From positions 1 to 64,000 of the forward strand of contig JADNRY010000032.1 of assembly GCA_015501585.1 (NCBI GenBank): a DNA stretch of 64,000 nucleotides, given 5' to 3'. Positions 23,100-34,939 of the stretch are shown one piece after another. The translations under genes were made by a program, and so were the position numbers. This DNA comes from Rhodocollybia butyracea (Eukaryota > Basidiomycota > Agaricomycetes > Agaricales > Omphalotaceae). The notes beneath the pieces are model-generated. The model saw only the letters and a list, made by a program, of their open reading frames with translations, did no database searches and was not told the DNA's origin. How positions within the stretch are numbered: position 1 is the first letter of the stretch; each line of letters opens with the position of its first letter.

Positions 23100-24167
23100 A
23101 TGTCTACAACTTCCGCAAAATCAATCGCCATCATCGGCGCCGGTACAATCGGAACACATATCCTTCGAGCATTCCTCGCGCTCCCCAATCACCCTAAAAT
23201 CGTAGTGCTCACCCGTTTTAATTCCAAAACCAAAACACTTTCCGACGATCTAACGCTAGCATCTGTACCCGTCCTTCCAATCGACTACACCGATGCATCT
23301 GCTCTTACTACCCTATTCAAAGGACATGCCGTCGACGTCGTAATTTGTACTCTTCCTTTCCCTACAGGACAGAAGACTCAGTTCACTTTGGCGGACGCGG
23401 CAAAGGCCGCTGGCTCCGTGAAGATCTTTGTTCCTTCGGAGTGGTCGTCACCAACCGAAGGAGCATGGAAGAAAGGAGAGAAGAATTTGTGGGGTTTGAA
23501 GGACGAGTTTGCTGGTGAGTATATATAATATGATTTTTCTCCCTGAGCTAACTACCAACATTATAGAATATCTCAAATCCATCGAGTTGCCGTCAACGCG
23601 ATTCTACGTAGGCCGTACCCACTCAATATACTACAATGTTGCTCATTATACCAGACGGGATTATTCTTCAGCGCCCTTCCATGGATCGGCGCACTCGACG
23701 TATCTGAGGATTTCCATATTATCGGGAAAGGAGATAAAGCACTCTCTATTACCAGCGAAACCGATATCGGTGGTAAGTTCCCCCTCCCTATTTTCAGTTA
23801 CCTTCAAATTTCTCATACAAACTCCGTAGGCTTCGTTGCTCACGTCCTCACAAACTATCCCCTCACCTCCCCCAAGCTGTTCAACAACTCCCTCCGCATT
23901 GAAGGCCAGAGCGTCACTCTTACCGACATCGCTGTAATCTACGGCAAGCGAATCACATACGTACCCGAAGACAGGCAGATCCCAGCCCGTTCCGCAGAAG
24001 AAGCGTATGTGAAGACAGTGTTGCAGACTGCGGCTGAGGATGGACAACTGAGCAATGGATGGGATCGTAAGTCATGGACATATAGCCCGGGATTGGCGGC
24101 GAGTGCGAACAAGTTGTGGCCCGGTCATGTCTGGCGGACATTGGAGAGCACGGTTGAGAAGAAATGA
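23100..24167 (+). CDS. NmrA-like NAD(P)-dependent oxidoreductase, intact
   Basis: Four exons (23100-23514, 23567-23607, 23655-23772, 23830-24167) with clean GT-AG introns give 303 residues, the usual length for NmrA/isoflavone-reductase-like proteins. The N-terminus is a Rossmann nucleotide-binding fold (SIAIIGAGTIGTHILRAFL, GAGTIG at about residues 14-19). VVICTLPFP and KIFVPSEWSSPTEG follow, as in the family. Exon 3 gives RFYTGLFFSALPWIG and FHIIGKGDK. These cytosolic proteins bind NAD(P)H and reduce small substrates or act as redox sensors; the substrate cannot be told. I chose the ATG at 23100 because it precedes the Rossmann strand directly. It is the only intact NmrA copy among at least six in the window. 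An upstream FunK1 5' fragment faces the other way. Confidence 0.85.
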
Positions 24168-25068
24168 GGAATAGGGAGGTTTTTATATGGCAAAAGAGGT
24201 ATAGATTATGTGTATAATTGTTACAAGATATGAAATAATCGAAACCAAGAGTGATTTCGTGACGGATGTCATCAGAACTGTAGTCTCTTCATTTCCTTTT
24301 CTGGTAGACTCTATTCCAACGGTCAGGTTGCACTTCTTCAGTAGAGACTGCAAATACGATCCTTGGCACGAGAAGATTGGTGAAGGGACGATGTCAGGAG
24401 CCTGAAGAATAGCCGAGAAGAATATGGGCGGAGGAAATCAGAGGAAATCGGAAGGAGGCCTGTAGCGGAAATGGAGCTTCTTCCCACTAGGCTCCATTCG
24501 CAATTTGCATGCGCGTCGAGGACAGTGTGCGCCGAGGAATTGTAGAAAAGAATCAACTTGAAGACATTTCCAACATTTCCTTCCTTCCTTCCAACTCCTC
24601 GCAGCTAGAGACACTAATCAATGCCAGTCAAATCCGAAGTCGAATCGTTGAAAACCCGTACCGCCGAAAATACCTGTCACGAAGGATTACTGTCGAGCAA
24701 ACCTTCGAAGAAAAGGTGAAAAAAAAGGTGAAAAAGGGAGTGACCATCGAACTGAGTGCGTAATTACTACCTTCGTTGTTGAAATGAGCTCCCATAAACA
24801 GGCGTCAATGGCTGAGTTCGGAGTCAACTCTGAGTTCATGTTGGATGTAATGACGCGAGAGGAATTCTGTTAAGCGAAGGCTCCGAGCCAAACGAGTAAA
24901 GCGGTTGAGGTGATGCCAAATGCTCAAATTCAGCTACATAATCTAAATATCAGGGTTAACTAACCGGCTAGACTCCCAAGATGTAACACAGATGGACAGA
25001 TCTATATACAGACTTCAAAGATACCTAAGACAAAGGTAGTAGCAGGAACAACATCAGTCTATCCTTGG
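24168..25068. other. 3' flank between NmrA gene and FunK1 cluster
   Basis: 24190-24500 is the conserved flank that follows NmrA copies. The rest holds no supported gene. The convergent FunK1 gene ends at 25069. Confidence 0.5.
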
Positions 25069-27079
25069 TCATGACATATCTTCAAAAATAGCAGATAATG
25101 CACCAAAAGAAACCCTGCCTCCTAGCGTCTCATCATCAAAAGGGACCTTTTCTCCTAGTGTCTTATTATTTCCCTTGAACCTTTTCACAGAAACATCCCG
25201 CTCATGTAGGCCAAGAAAAAATGCATCATGAATCCCATCTATCCATTTCAAAAAAATGTCAAAACCAGCTCGTGGGGCCAAAGGATTTTTGGTGAAAAAG
25301 GTTCTCTTGACGGGAGCCATGTCGTGACCTCCAAGGCGGAACCAGGATAGAATACTCAGGTGATCAGCAGGACAGACAGAGCAAACTAGGACATAATACA
25401 GGGATTCAAGATCATGGCGGTAGAGGTGTATGGGAGGGGGAGATGTGCAAAGAATGTCAATGGCCATATAGGGAGCCGTCCCTGTGCGATGGGAGCTGGG
25501 GGATCTTAACACATCGGTGCGAATGGCATGGTCAAAGTCATTGAGGACACCATAGACACTACCATCGCTTCCGTACTGAAACGTGATGTTTGCTACGTTG
25601 ACATTGCGATGAAGGATCTTTGCCTCTTCAACAAGCCATCGATAGCCTTGACATGTACATGAGAAGCCAGATGGAAATCAGTATAAGATGACTCACAGCG
25701 GAAGATATCCCTAAAAACTATCTTAAGGTCGGCAGGATTGGTGAGTTCAGCGATGGGAAGGAGTTTGGTCATAACAGTAATGCGAAGGATGTGTTGCCCA
25801 TAACCTTCCTTGAGAAAACTTGCAAGACGTACCTGTCTTGGCGTCAACGGCAGATCGGCGGAAAGTGATATTGTAGGGAGATGGTGTAACACCCACTCAG
25901 AGTGGCGAGACGATGCAAGCTTACAAGCATTGTCGATTAAAGCTAGCTCAGATAGGCGGGCCTGCCTAGTGAGCTTAACTATGCACACAGAGCCTTTCGC
26001 GACAGCTGCCAGAGCTATGCTAACTTTACCTTTACGGATTACACAGGAGCCTTGGCCAATAATCTCGTGCTGAAGGGTAAAACAGAAAGTACCATTTAGA
26101 AGAGACAGGGAAACGCCAGGGAACAGATTGAGATGTGGAGCTCTTAAAGCTGACGAGCTAGGTACGTTGTCATGAGTAACATTAATGAGGCTGGAAATGC
26201 CCCGTCGAGTGAAGACCATGGTGTCCATAAGGTGAAGGAGATGCTCGATATTCCCGACGATGTTGACTGGGCGTGAAAAGATGACGGCGGAATGATCATC
26301 GTGGAAGAGCTGGATGTTCTCATCCTTGATATGCAAGTCAAGTACAAAGTCTTGGATTTTAGCGTACTTCAGAGACGTCGAAGGGTGTGTGGGGATAGAG
26401 GGTTGCTTGCGAGCAATGGGAGACGACGATGGCAAGGAAAGAGTGCTACGGAAACCTTCTGAAGAATAATTAAGTGTGGCACCAAGATATGCGAATTAGA
26501 CGTACCAGTGTCAATTGTTTTACTGCCTTCAGCAATAGTATCCTCGATTTCATTAAAAGATAGAGTGTTGCGCCCCCAAAAAGGAGGGCTTGGCCCTGAC
26601 GCATTACAGGATTCGATGGTCCATCTTCCCAAACACGCCACACGAACAACAGCGACGTCTGGCTTTCTAGATGTGTAAAAGCCGGAGATAAACGTGTTGT
26701 CATTACGACAGAACCAAACCTCTTTGTGCCCGAGTCCATCGGCGAGGGCTACAAAGGGAGCATATTGACGAGTTTCAGGGCCACGACTTGTTGGGCAGAA
26801 AGTGTCTAGTTTTTGGATGATGGGAAGGGATTGGGGGGATCGAGCGATCTTTCGCGAACCATTTATCCAGTCCGCGTCACATCCACAAACCTGACATAGA
26901 AAGTCATCAAGGTGTGTACTGCACACATCTGAATATTTCGCAAAATCGCTTTGATCGTGCTTTCTACTGTGCAAAACATGGCCGCTACTACCACGGCTGA
27001 GCGGTCTATTAGGCTGCAACACTCGAGCTTGCTCCGTGATTTCAGTTGTGGCTGCTGGTGGCGTCGATGTTGAAGCCAT
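25069..27079 (-). CDS. FunK1-type protein kinase (copy A), open frame, HRN in catalytic loop
   Basis: Three exons (27079-26506, 26458-25697, 25646-25069) splice to 637 residues without a stop. The family is fungus-specific and kinase-like. The N-terminal part has a CxxC pair (FLCQVCGCDADW). The N-lobe includes LNLFPGVSLSLLNG and the repeated VIRKGKV segment. The C-lobe has YRWLVEEAKILHRNVNVANI, GVLNDFDHA, SSHRTGTAPYMAIDIL and YRHDLESLYYVLV, all FunK1 hallmarks. The catalytic loop reads HRN where HRD is expected, so phosphotransfer is probably lost although the DFD motif is kept. I chose the ATG at 27079 because it aligns with the start of copy C; another ATG lies three codons upstream. It heads a tandem run of FunK1 copies. 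Confidence 0.8.
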
Positions 27080-27546
27080 GAGCAGCATTAGCGCTCAGGC
27101 TTTGGTCATGATCAGATTTAGTCCGGGCGCCTGAATCCTATTACATATCAACCATTGATTTGCTTCACTACAGATCGGATTTTTGTGCCCGTCTGAAATT
27201 CTCCCAAGGCATTCTTGGGATCAGCTGGGCCCATGGTTGAGTATGTTTTTCCTTAGTAAAAATACAATCCAGCACAAGGACTGGTCATTGAACTGGACCA
27301 GGAAAGAACCAAAGTAAATATCAGACTTAAGTAAATTGTTACTCTTGGAATTCAACCTCCAACATTTTAGACAATACTTGAGATGCTACAACAGCTGCAC
27401 CTGGCTGCACCTGTAAGATGTAGATGCGCACTTGTGGACAGGTTATGGACAGAAAATGCACTGTGCACACATCAGACATCTCCTGTGGATTCATCATTTC
27501 TAGTAGTATACTGCACAATCCCAATACAAAATTGGTCTATCCTTTG
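27080..27546. other. Flank between FunK1 copies A and B
   Basis: 27080-27230 holds the upstream sequence shared by the FunK1 copies (ATTAGCGC...CCTGAATCCTATTA). 27330-27546 is the shared 3' flank of copy B. No separate gene. Confidence 0.6.
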
Positions 27547-28413
27547 TCATGCCAGATCTTCAAAAATAACAGAAAATGTATCGAATGAGACCTTGCCTCC
27601 TAGCGTCTCATCATCATATGGCTTATCACCCTCCCACCCCATCATATTATTAGTCTGCTCTTGTAGCCCACGAACGAATGCAATATGAATTGCTTTAATC
27701 CATTTCAAAAACACTTCAAAACCAGCTCGTGGGGCCAAAGGATTTTGGGTGAAAAAGCCTCTCTTGACGGCAGCCATTTGGCGACCTCTAAGGCTGAACC
27801 AGTCCCGAATAGTTGGGTCATTGGCAGGACAGACAGTGCAAACTAGGACGTAGTACAGGGATTCAAGATCGTGGCGGTATTGGTGGATGGGAGGGGGAGA
27901 TGTCCGGAGAATGTCAATGGCCATATATGGAGCTGTCCCTGTGCGATGGGAGCTGGGGGATCTTAACACATCGTTGCGAATGGCATGGTCAAAGTCGTTG
28001 AGGACACCATGGACGCTACCATCGCTCCCATAGCCAAACATGATGTTTGCCGCGCTCACATCGGGATGAAGGATCTTTGCTTCCTCGACAAGCCATTGAT
28101 AGCCTTAACATGTACATGAGAAGCTGGATGGCAAGCGGTCAAAGATTACTCACAGTGGAATATGTCCCTGAAAACTGTCTTGAGATCGGCAGGATTGGTG
28201 AGCTCAGCGATGGGAAGGAGTTCGGTCATAACAGTAATGCAAAGGACCTGTCGGCGCTCATAACCATCTTCTTTGAGAAAACTTGCAAAACGCGCCTACC
28301 TCTCTTGGCATCAATGGAAAATCGACGGAATACGATATCGTAGAAGGGTGGTGTAGAGCCCACTGCCACTCTTGTTCCAAGATTTCAGTGGTGGTGATTG
28401 GTGCTGAAGCCAT
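27547..28413 (-). pseudogene. FunK1 kinase copy B, internally deleted
   Basis: The ATG at 28413 keeps the family's N-terminal codons (MASAPITTTEIL) but is joined directly to the middle of exon 2 (EQEWQWALHHPSTIS), so about 1.3 kb including exon 1 and most of the N-lobe is missing. A 4-base gain after PLMPRE shifts the frame. The last exon (down to TGA at 27547) is open: ILHPDVSAANIM, GVLNDFDHA, RTGTAPYMAIDIL. Its catalytic loop reads HPD, with the Arg changed, while Asp and DFD are kept. Not functional as a kinase. Confidence 0.85.
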
Positions 28414-29005
28414 GAGCAACATTAGCGCTCTGGCTAGTCCTAGCGCCTAAATACTACTATGGCTGACGGTTGGTTTTGACTCGGATTCACTTGGATGAAC
28501 GTGGCCACATCTAGAATGCCCGCGCTGCCGTTCAAAGTGACTCCGGAGAGCTGATGAACCGAGTCTTTGATACCTGTCATACTTCAACGGCCATTTTTCA
28601 ACTCCTTCCTATCACAGATTCACAGACTCCGACTCAGTGTCTATCGACCATTGATTTGATTCACTACAGATTGGATTGTCGTATCGATCTGAACTCTCAA
28701 GGTATTCTTCAATCAGCAGATCAGCTTTAGTCTGTTTTCCCTCAGTGAAGAATACAATCCAGCATTGAGCAACCACTTAGTAAGTCTCACGCTTAAGTAA
28801 CTCTCAACCTCTATACTGATTTTAGAGATGCTACAACAGCTGCACCTGGAATATCTAGTATTGTAACAAGCGAATTTCTGGATAAATTGTGGACGAAGAT
28901 ACACGCATCACATCTTGATCATTTCTGATACTATACAATCCCAATATGGTACAAAATCAGTGGTAGTGGTAGTGGTAGTAGTGGTGGCAGTATTTATATC
29001 CTTTG
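28414..29005. other. Shared upstream and 3' flanks of FunK1 units
   Basis: 28424-28780 matches the intergenic region upstream of the FunK1 genes at 31183 and 22603, and 28790-29005 matches their 3' flank. The boundary shows that a unit was deleted or recombined here. A GGTAGT-type run (about 28961-28990) is a simple repeat. Confidence 0.55.
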
Positions 29006-29138
29006 TCATGTCAGATCTTCAAAAATAACAGAAAATGTATCAAATGAGACCTTGTCTCCTAGCGTCTTATCATCATACGGCTTATCACCCTCCAACCCCA
29101 GCATATTATTAGTCTGTTCTTGTAGGCCACGTACACCA
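29006..29138 (-). pseudogene. FunK1 C-terminal fragment (copy E)
   Basis: Only the last ~40 codons of a kinase remain: GLQEQTNNMLGLEGDKPYDD, then KVSFDTFSVIFEDLT and a stop. This is nearly identical to the C-terminus of copy B. It sits immediately downstream of copy C's own C-terminus, as a tandem duplication leftover. Confidence 0.8.
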
Positions 29139-29189
29139 ACATGCGAACTTCTGGACAAACCGGTGAATAGAAAATGCACATCTGTGAAT

Positions 29190-31173
29190 TCATGCGAGAT
29201 CTTCGAAAATAACAGAAAATGTATCGAAAGAGACTTCTCCTCCGAGTGTCTCATCATCATAAGGCTTATCTTCGTTAAACCCTCTCATATTAAGAGACTG
29301 TTTGTGTAGGCCAAGAAAAAATGCACGATGAATCGCAATTATCCATTTCAAAAAAAACCTCAAAACCAGCTCGAGGGGTCAAACCCTTTTTGGTGAAAAA
29401 GGTTCTCTTGATGGCAGCCATTAAGCGACCTCCAAGGCTGAACCAGTCTCGAATAGTTGGGTCATCAGCAGGACAGACAGTGCAAACTAGGACATAGTAC
29501 AAGGATTCAAGATCGTGGCGGTAGAGGTGGATGGGAGGGGGAGATGTCCGGAGAATGTCAATGGCCATATATGGAGCTGTCCCTGTGCGTTGATGTGAGC
29601 TGGGTGATCTTAAGACATCGGTGCGAATGGCATGGTCAAAGTTGTTGAGGACACCATGGATGCTACCATCGCTTTCGTAACGGTACATGATGTTTGCTAC
29701 GCTCACATCACGATGAAGGATCTTTGCTTCTTCGACAAGCCATCGATAGCCTTAACATGTAGATGAGAAGCTGGATGGCAAGTGATATTAGATGACCCAC
29801 AGCGGAATATGTCCCTGAAAACTATCTTGAGATCTGCAGGATTAGTGAGCTTGGCGATGGGAAGGAGTTCGGTCATAACAGTAATGCGAAGGACCTGTTC
29901 CCCATAACCTCCCTGGAGGAAACTTGCAAGACGAATCTGCCTTGGCGTCAACGGCAAATCGGCGGAATGCGATATCGTAGGGAGATGGTGTAACACCCAC
30001 TCAGAGTCCTGGCGAGAAGATGCAAGCTTACAAGGATTGTCGATTAAAGCTAGCTCAGATAGACGGGCCTGCCTAGTGAGCTTAACTATGCACACAGCGC
30101 CTTTTGCGATAGCTGAAGCTATCTTAACTTTACCTTTTCGGATTACACAGGAGGCTCGGTCAATAATCCCGCGCTGAAGGGTAAAACAGAAAGTACCATT
30201 CAGAAGAGACAGGGAAACGCCGGGGAACAGATTGAGATATGGAGCTCCTAAAGCCGGCGAGCTAGGTACGTTGTTATGAGCAACATCAATGAGGCTGGAA
30301 ATACCCCGTCGAGTGAAGATTATGGCGTCCAGAAGATGAAGGAGATGCCCGATGTTCTCGACAATGGTAACAGGGCGTGAAAAGATGACGGCGGAATGAT
30401 CGACGTGGAAGAGCTGGATGTTCTCATCCTTGGTATACAAGTCAACAACGAAGTCTTGAAACCCACTGTGCGCAAGCATTTCTGGCGTGTAGCTCGCGCA
30501 CTTAGGATCGTTTTTCGTGAGCTTCTCTGCGTGCTTCAAGGACATCAACAAGTGTGTGGTGCTAGAGAGTCGCTTACGACCGATGGTGGATGATGATGGC
30601 AAGGAAAGAGTGTTGCGGAAACCTTCTGAAGAATAATTAAGTGTGGCGCCATGAAAAATTACAATATGCATGCAAATTAGACGTACCCATGTCAATTGAT
30701 TTACTGCTTTCGGCAATAGTGCCCTCAAATACCACACAAACAACAGCGACGTATGGATTTCTAGACGTGTAAGTCCCAGAGATAGATGTGCCATGATTGC
30801 TACATGGCCGAATGTCCTTGTCCCCGAGTCCATCGGTGAGGGCAACGAAGGGAGCATATCGAGATTCGCCACGAGTTGAAGTATCTAGTTTTGGGATGAT
30901 GGAAAGGAATTGGGATTGTGATTGAGCCACCACTCGCCGGCCATTTTGTCGCCGATTTATCCAGCCTGTGTCTGGTTTGCAGCCGCAGACCGGACATAGA
31001 AAGTCATCGATGGGTATCACATCGTCCGCACAATCGCTTTGATTATGATTGTGTTTGGTATCGCACAAGACATGTCTGCTACTATCACGGTTTCGGAGTA
31101 ATGGTCTAGCCTGTGGGATTTGAGCCTGTTCCATGATTTCAGTCGTGGTCGCTGGTGGCGTTGATGAAGCCAT
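29190..31173 (-). pseudogene. FunK1-type protein kinase (copy C), one frameshift from open
   Basis: Exons 31173-30687, 30625-29801 and 29750-29190 align throughout with copy A. The product would be about 623 residues. The N-terminus keeps the CxxC region (FLCPVCGCKPDTGW). The catalytic loop is intact (ILHRDVSVANIM), but the metal-binding motif reads LNNFDHA instead of LNDFDHA. A run of eight T on the coding strand near 29350 (seven would keep frame: EVFLKW as in copy B) shifts the frame and truncates the C-terminal ~70 residues, whose sequence is otherwise kept down to the TGA at 29190. The frameshift could be real or an assembly error. The gene is divergent from NmrA copy N2. Confidence 0.8.
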
Positions 31174-31603
31174 GAACCAGCATTAGCGCCCTGGTGGACC
31201 AGCGCCTAAATCCTATTATGGCTTTCCTTCTTGATTCCATTCAACTTTTATGGACTAGCAACTATGAATCAAAGGTGCTCTTGAATGTCTTCAGTCCTGA
31301 TTCAACGTCTGGTGTCCACACTATAGGTGCGCGAAGCAGTTTCCTCTTTCTTGCGGTACGGTTGTCCTGAAAATCCGAGCTCGGTCCTTCCGTACTCAAT
31401 AAGTACTCAATACAGCCTTTTAACTGGAATTATGGCTAAGGCTATGAACTGGAACATTTAGTCATCATCAGTCGGTGTTGCGTCAAGCCAGGATAACAGA
31501 ACAGAACGGGTATTTATTATAATTCACGGTACTAGCAATTCCCCTGCGGGTACGGGGATTTCTTAAAAGCTAACTTTGTAAGCAGAACGGGTATCCAGCT
31601 ATA
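31174..31603. promoter_or_regulatory. Putative bidirectional intergenic region of the FunK1/NmrA pair
   Basis: This stretch separates the kinase start (31173, minus) from NmrA sequence (31604 onward, plus). Related sequence lies upstream of FunK1 or NmrA copies at about 22600-22990, 27090-27230, 28424-28780 and 35494-35830. Shared blocks include GCGCCTAAATCCTATTATGG and a TTTAACTGG stretch. Conservation between copies may only reflect recent duplication. No specific factor site is claimed. Confidence 0.45.
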
Positions 31604-31755
31604 TGTCCCCATTGCCCAACTTCCGCAAAATCAAACGCCATATTCGGTGTCGGTACAATCGGAACTTCACACACCCTTCAAGCTTTCCTCGCCCTCCCCA
31701 ACCACCCCAAAGTGGTAATACTCGCTCGTTCCGATTTCAACTTCCAGAAAAAACC
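31604..31755 (+). pseudogene. NmrA-like exon 1 fragment (N2a)
   Basis: ATG at 31604 followed by a decayed copy of the NmrA first exon (matching the ...CAAAATCAAACGCCAT... and GGTACAATCGGAAC stretches of the intact gene), cut off after about 150 bases. The next copy starts at 31971, so exon 1 is present twice in a row. Confidence 0.7.
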
Positions 31756-31970
31756 CAGTCAGCGCCGTGTCAAGCCAGGATCTAACAGAGAGAACGGGTA
31801 ACTTATTCATGGTACTAGCGATCTCCCTGCCGCTTCGGAGATTTCTTAGAAGCTAACGTGTATTATCCAAGTATTTAACGTTAACTTCTAATAACCCCGT
31901 CGCTCCGAGTTGTGACCTGTCTCCCTTAACGAAACAACCATTACTCATTCCGCCAACCAATCATCCTTAT

Positions 31971-33030
31971 ATGTCCCAACTTCCGCAAAATCAATCGCCA
32001 TCATCGGTGCCAGTACAATTGGAACGCACATCCTTTGAGCTTTCCTTACCATCCCCAATCACCCCAAACTAGTAGTACTCTACCAGAAAAAAACTCTTCC
32101 CGAAGATCTAGCATCCAGGCCCGGCCTTCCAATCGACTTCACCGATGTCTCTGCTCTCACTGCCATATTTAAAGAACAAACTATCGACGTCGTGATCAGC
32201 ACTCTTCCTTTCCCCGAAGGACAGAAGGCCCAGTTCATTCTGGCGGATGCAGCAAAGGCCGCTGGGTGTGTGAAGCTCTTTGTACCTTCGGAGTGGTCGT
32301 CACCGACTGAAGGAGCTAGGGATAGAGAGGAGAAGAATTTTTGGGGTTTGAAAGATGAGTTTGCTGGTGAGTTACTTATCTGTTTCCTCTAAGCGTTGAG
32401 CTAACCACAGTATCATAGAATATTTGAAATCTATTGAATTACCGTTCACGCGATTCTATGTAGGTTATACCAGTTCAATCTACTCTACATCGCTCAATAT
32501 AACTAGACGGGATCATTCTTTAGCGCCGTTCCATGGATCGGTGCACTCGACGTATCTGAAGATTTCCACGTTATCGGCAAAGGGGATAAATTACTCTCTA
32601 TTACCAGTGAGACCGATATCGGTGGTAAGCCTGCCCCCCCTCCTTATCTTCAGAGACACTTTTGCCAACAATTTCTCATACAAACACCATAGGTTACGTC
32701 GCCCACGTCCTCACAAACTACCCTCTTACTTCCCCTGAGCTCGTCAACAGATCTCTCCGCATCGAAGGCCAGAGCATCACTCTTACCGAAATCGCTGCAA
32801 TCTACGGCAAGCGAATTGTATATGTACCTGATGGCGGGCAGATCACAGCAGTCTCTGCAGAAGAAGCATATATGAAGACAGAGCTGCAGACTGCAGCGCA
32901 AGATGGACATCTAAGTAATGGATGGGACTGGAAGTCATGGAACTACAACCCGGAGTTAGCGGCAAGTGCGAACAAGTTGTGGCCTGGGCATGTATGGCAA
33001 ACGTTGGAGAGCACGGTTGAGAAGAAATGA
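31971..33030 (+). pseudogene. NmrA-like oxidoreductase relic N2
   Basis: It aligns with all four exons of the intact gene at 23100-24167. The breaks sit in exon 1: a base is missing at codons 2-3, the Arg codon CGA in ILRAFL reads TGA (32036-32038), and part of the segment after KLVVL is deleted. Later exons are well kept (DVVISTLPFPEGQKAQFILA, then GSFFSAVPWIG and FHVIGKGDK) and end in the same ESTVEKK stop at 33030. Divergent from FunK1 copy C. Confidence 0.85.
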
Positions 33031-34100
33031 GGAATGGGGAGGAACGTATTGGCAAGAGAGGTCTAGATCATTCAAATAATGATACTAGATATGTATATGA
33101 AGAGTCGATTTGTGACGGATGTCATCTGAGAGCGAAGATACGCATGAAATGACGACAAGCTGGAAACCAGTAGTCTCTCTATTTCCTTTTCGGGCAGACT
33201 CTATTTCAACGGTATCGTATATATTGGGTTTTTCCCCATCTTCAGTGCGAGAGATTGGGGGAGGAGTGATGTCATGAGCTTGAAGAATGGCCGCCAAGAA
33301 TATGGGCAGAGGGGAGAGGCCTGCAGCGGAATCGGAGCTTCTTTCCACTAGACGTTGTTTGCAATTCGCATGTGCGTCACGGACAGCGAGTATGATTAGG
33401 AAAGCAGATCGAGTCGGCACAATGTTTGGGACACAGCTGGACCGACATTGAAATATTGAGGGAGGACATGTTGCGATGTCTCGATGTGGTCATCACAAGC
33501 GCGGTACCTTCACTCGGTCTCCGTTTTTGCTGGGGATAAAGCTGGGGCGTGGTGTCCCCACACATGAGTCAGTGCAACGATGAGATGTAGTTGGGACATG
33601 GGTGGGCTATAGTCTGGCCCGGTCATATACCTGGCCGGTAAGCGCAAGCTGTGAACGTTTGAACTTTGAAATTTTCCTCAGCCGAATTTTGCAATTCAGT
33701 CAAACTGGGTGGTGGTGCAACTTTACATCGCATTTTCAGTTTTGTGCAAGTTACAAGCCTGAAAGACTTACCAAACTTGTTCAGAGATTCTGCTCTATTC
33801 TGCTTTGTAAAATGGGGAGGGGAGTATGTAAATTTTGTAACTCACACCTTCCGCCTATATGCACTGCCTGTCCGCAAGGGGTTGCAAGGCTCAATCTTGT
33901 GACTTGTTTCACCCGAGCGTGGTCCATCTTATATGAACATCTCAACTGTTAAATCAAAATTTCAAATACGAACTGGCCGATGACCCAAAGGAGACGTTTA
34001 CGGTTTGACCATCACTTCCTGTCATACGACCAATCATCCACCTGAGGCACTTATAAAAAAGCAACCGTTTGTGGAACGAAAATGATCCAGTGCAGCTCTG
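33031..34100. other. NmrA downstream flank and unassigned sequence
   Basis: 33040-33380 is the conserved flank behind NmrA copies. 33440-34100 shows no recognised gene; several overlapping short frames lack motifs. Confidence 0.45.
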
Positions 34101-34939
34101 CCGGTCCAGTCTCCCACCATATACAGCTTGCTGGTCAACCTGTTATACCACTCGATACATCTTCTCCTTTTGCTCATAACCAGCTCGATCCTTGCTGTGT
34201 ATGCTCTACCGATGGATGAACTACCACATGGTAGACTAGGGCCCAGGGGACCAAACGCTGTGAGTGTTTTACTGGGTAACTTCAAGTTGTACCGTACCTC
34301 AGCTTACGACGCCTCTTTCCAGAAACCCCGTGCGACCTTCACCTTCATCAGCGGCGAAACAGGTAAACCCTTGAAAACTTCAGGTAAACTGACAAAGGAG
34401 TTGCAACGAACCATGACCAGAGCGCTCCGTGCTGCGTGGAACGACTATAATTTCTCGCACTTGTTCGTCTACCGGAATTCATACGACGAAGAATCAGACA
34501 TGGCTTTTTTCATGATCGGTGGGACATTGTTCAAGGAGTGCACTGAAGAAAACCCATGTTTCGGGTGGATCACCCCGGGTGAGTACTTTTACTCCCGAAT
34601 CGGGTTTGCCTTGGCTCTTGTTCTTCATATTCCTCATATTTGTGTTGCTTTCTTTTGCTAGATCTGAAATCGGAATTACACTCGTTATTGCGCAAAGTGC
34701 ATGTGGGCATCAGCAAAGGTCCTATAGGCCGGAACACGTTCAAAATGATTAAAGGCAAACCTGAGGTGGGGGATGTAGGGCTAGAAGGGGTAAAAGAATG
34801 GGAGGACGCTCAGGCTGACTTTGACTCGCGCTTCATGGTACCACAAGGCGGGTTGTCAACACACGCTGCTGATGAACACAAACCTCCATCTGCTGGTGGA
34901 CATGGGCCGGCGGAGGGTGGACACAAGCCCTCAGCTTGA
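34101..34939 (+). CDS. Small, possibly secreted protein, two exons, unusual start
   Basis: Two exons joined by a GT-AG intron (34579-34661) give a 34212-34939 frame of about 215 residues from the first in-frame ATG (MDELPHGRLGPRGPNAV). Upstream in the same frame lies a strongly hydrophobic signal-like stretch (IHLLLLLITSSILAVYALP, from about 34150), but the frame has no ATG before it. The codon at 34119 is ATA in a CCACC context, where an ATG would fit. So either the signal peptide start was lost or an upstream exon supplies it. The body has no domain I recognise and includes TFTFISGETGKPLK and CFGWITPG. The C-terminus is His/Gly/Pro-rich (HKPPSAGGHGPAEGGHKPSA). It resembles fungal small secreted proteins in general only; function unknown. 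Confidence 0.55.
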
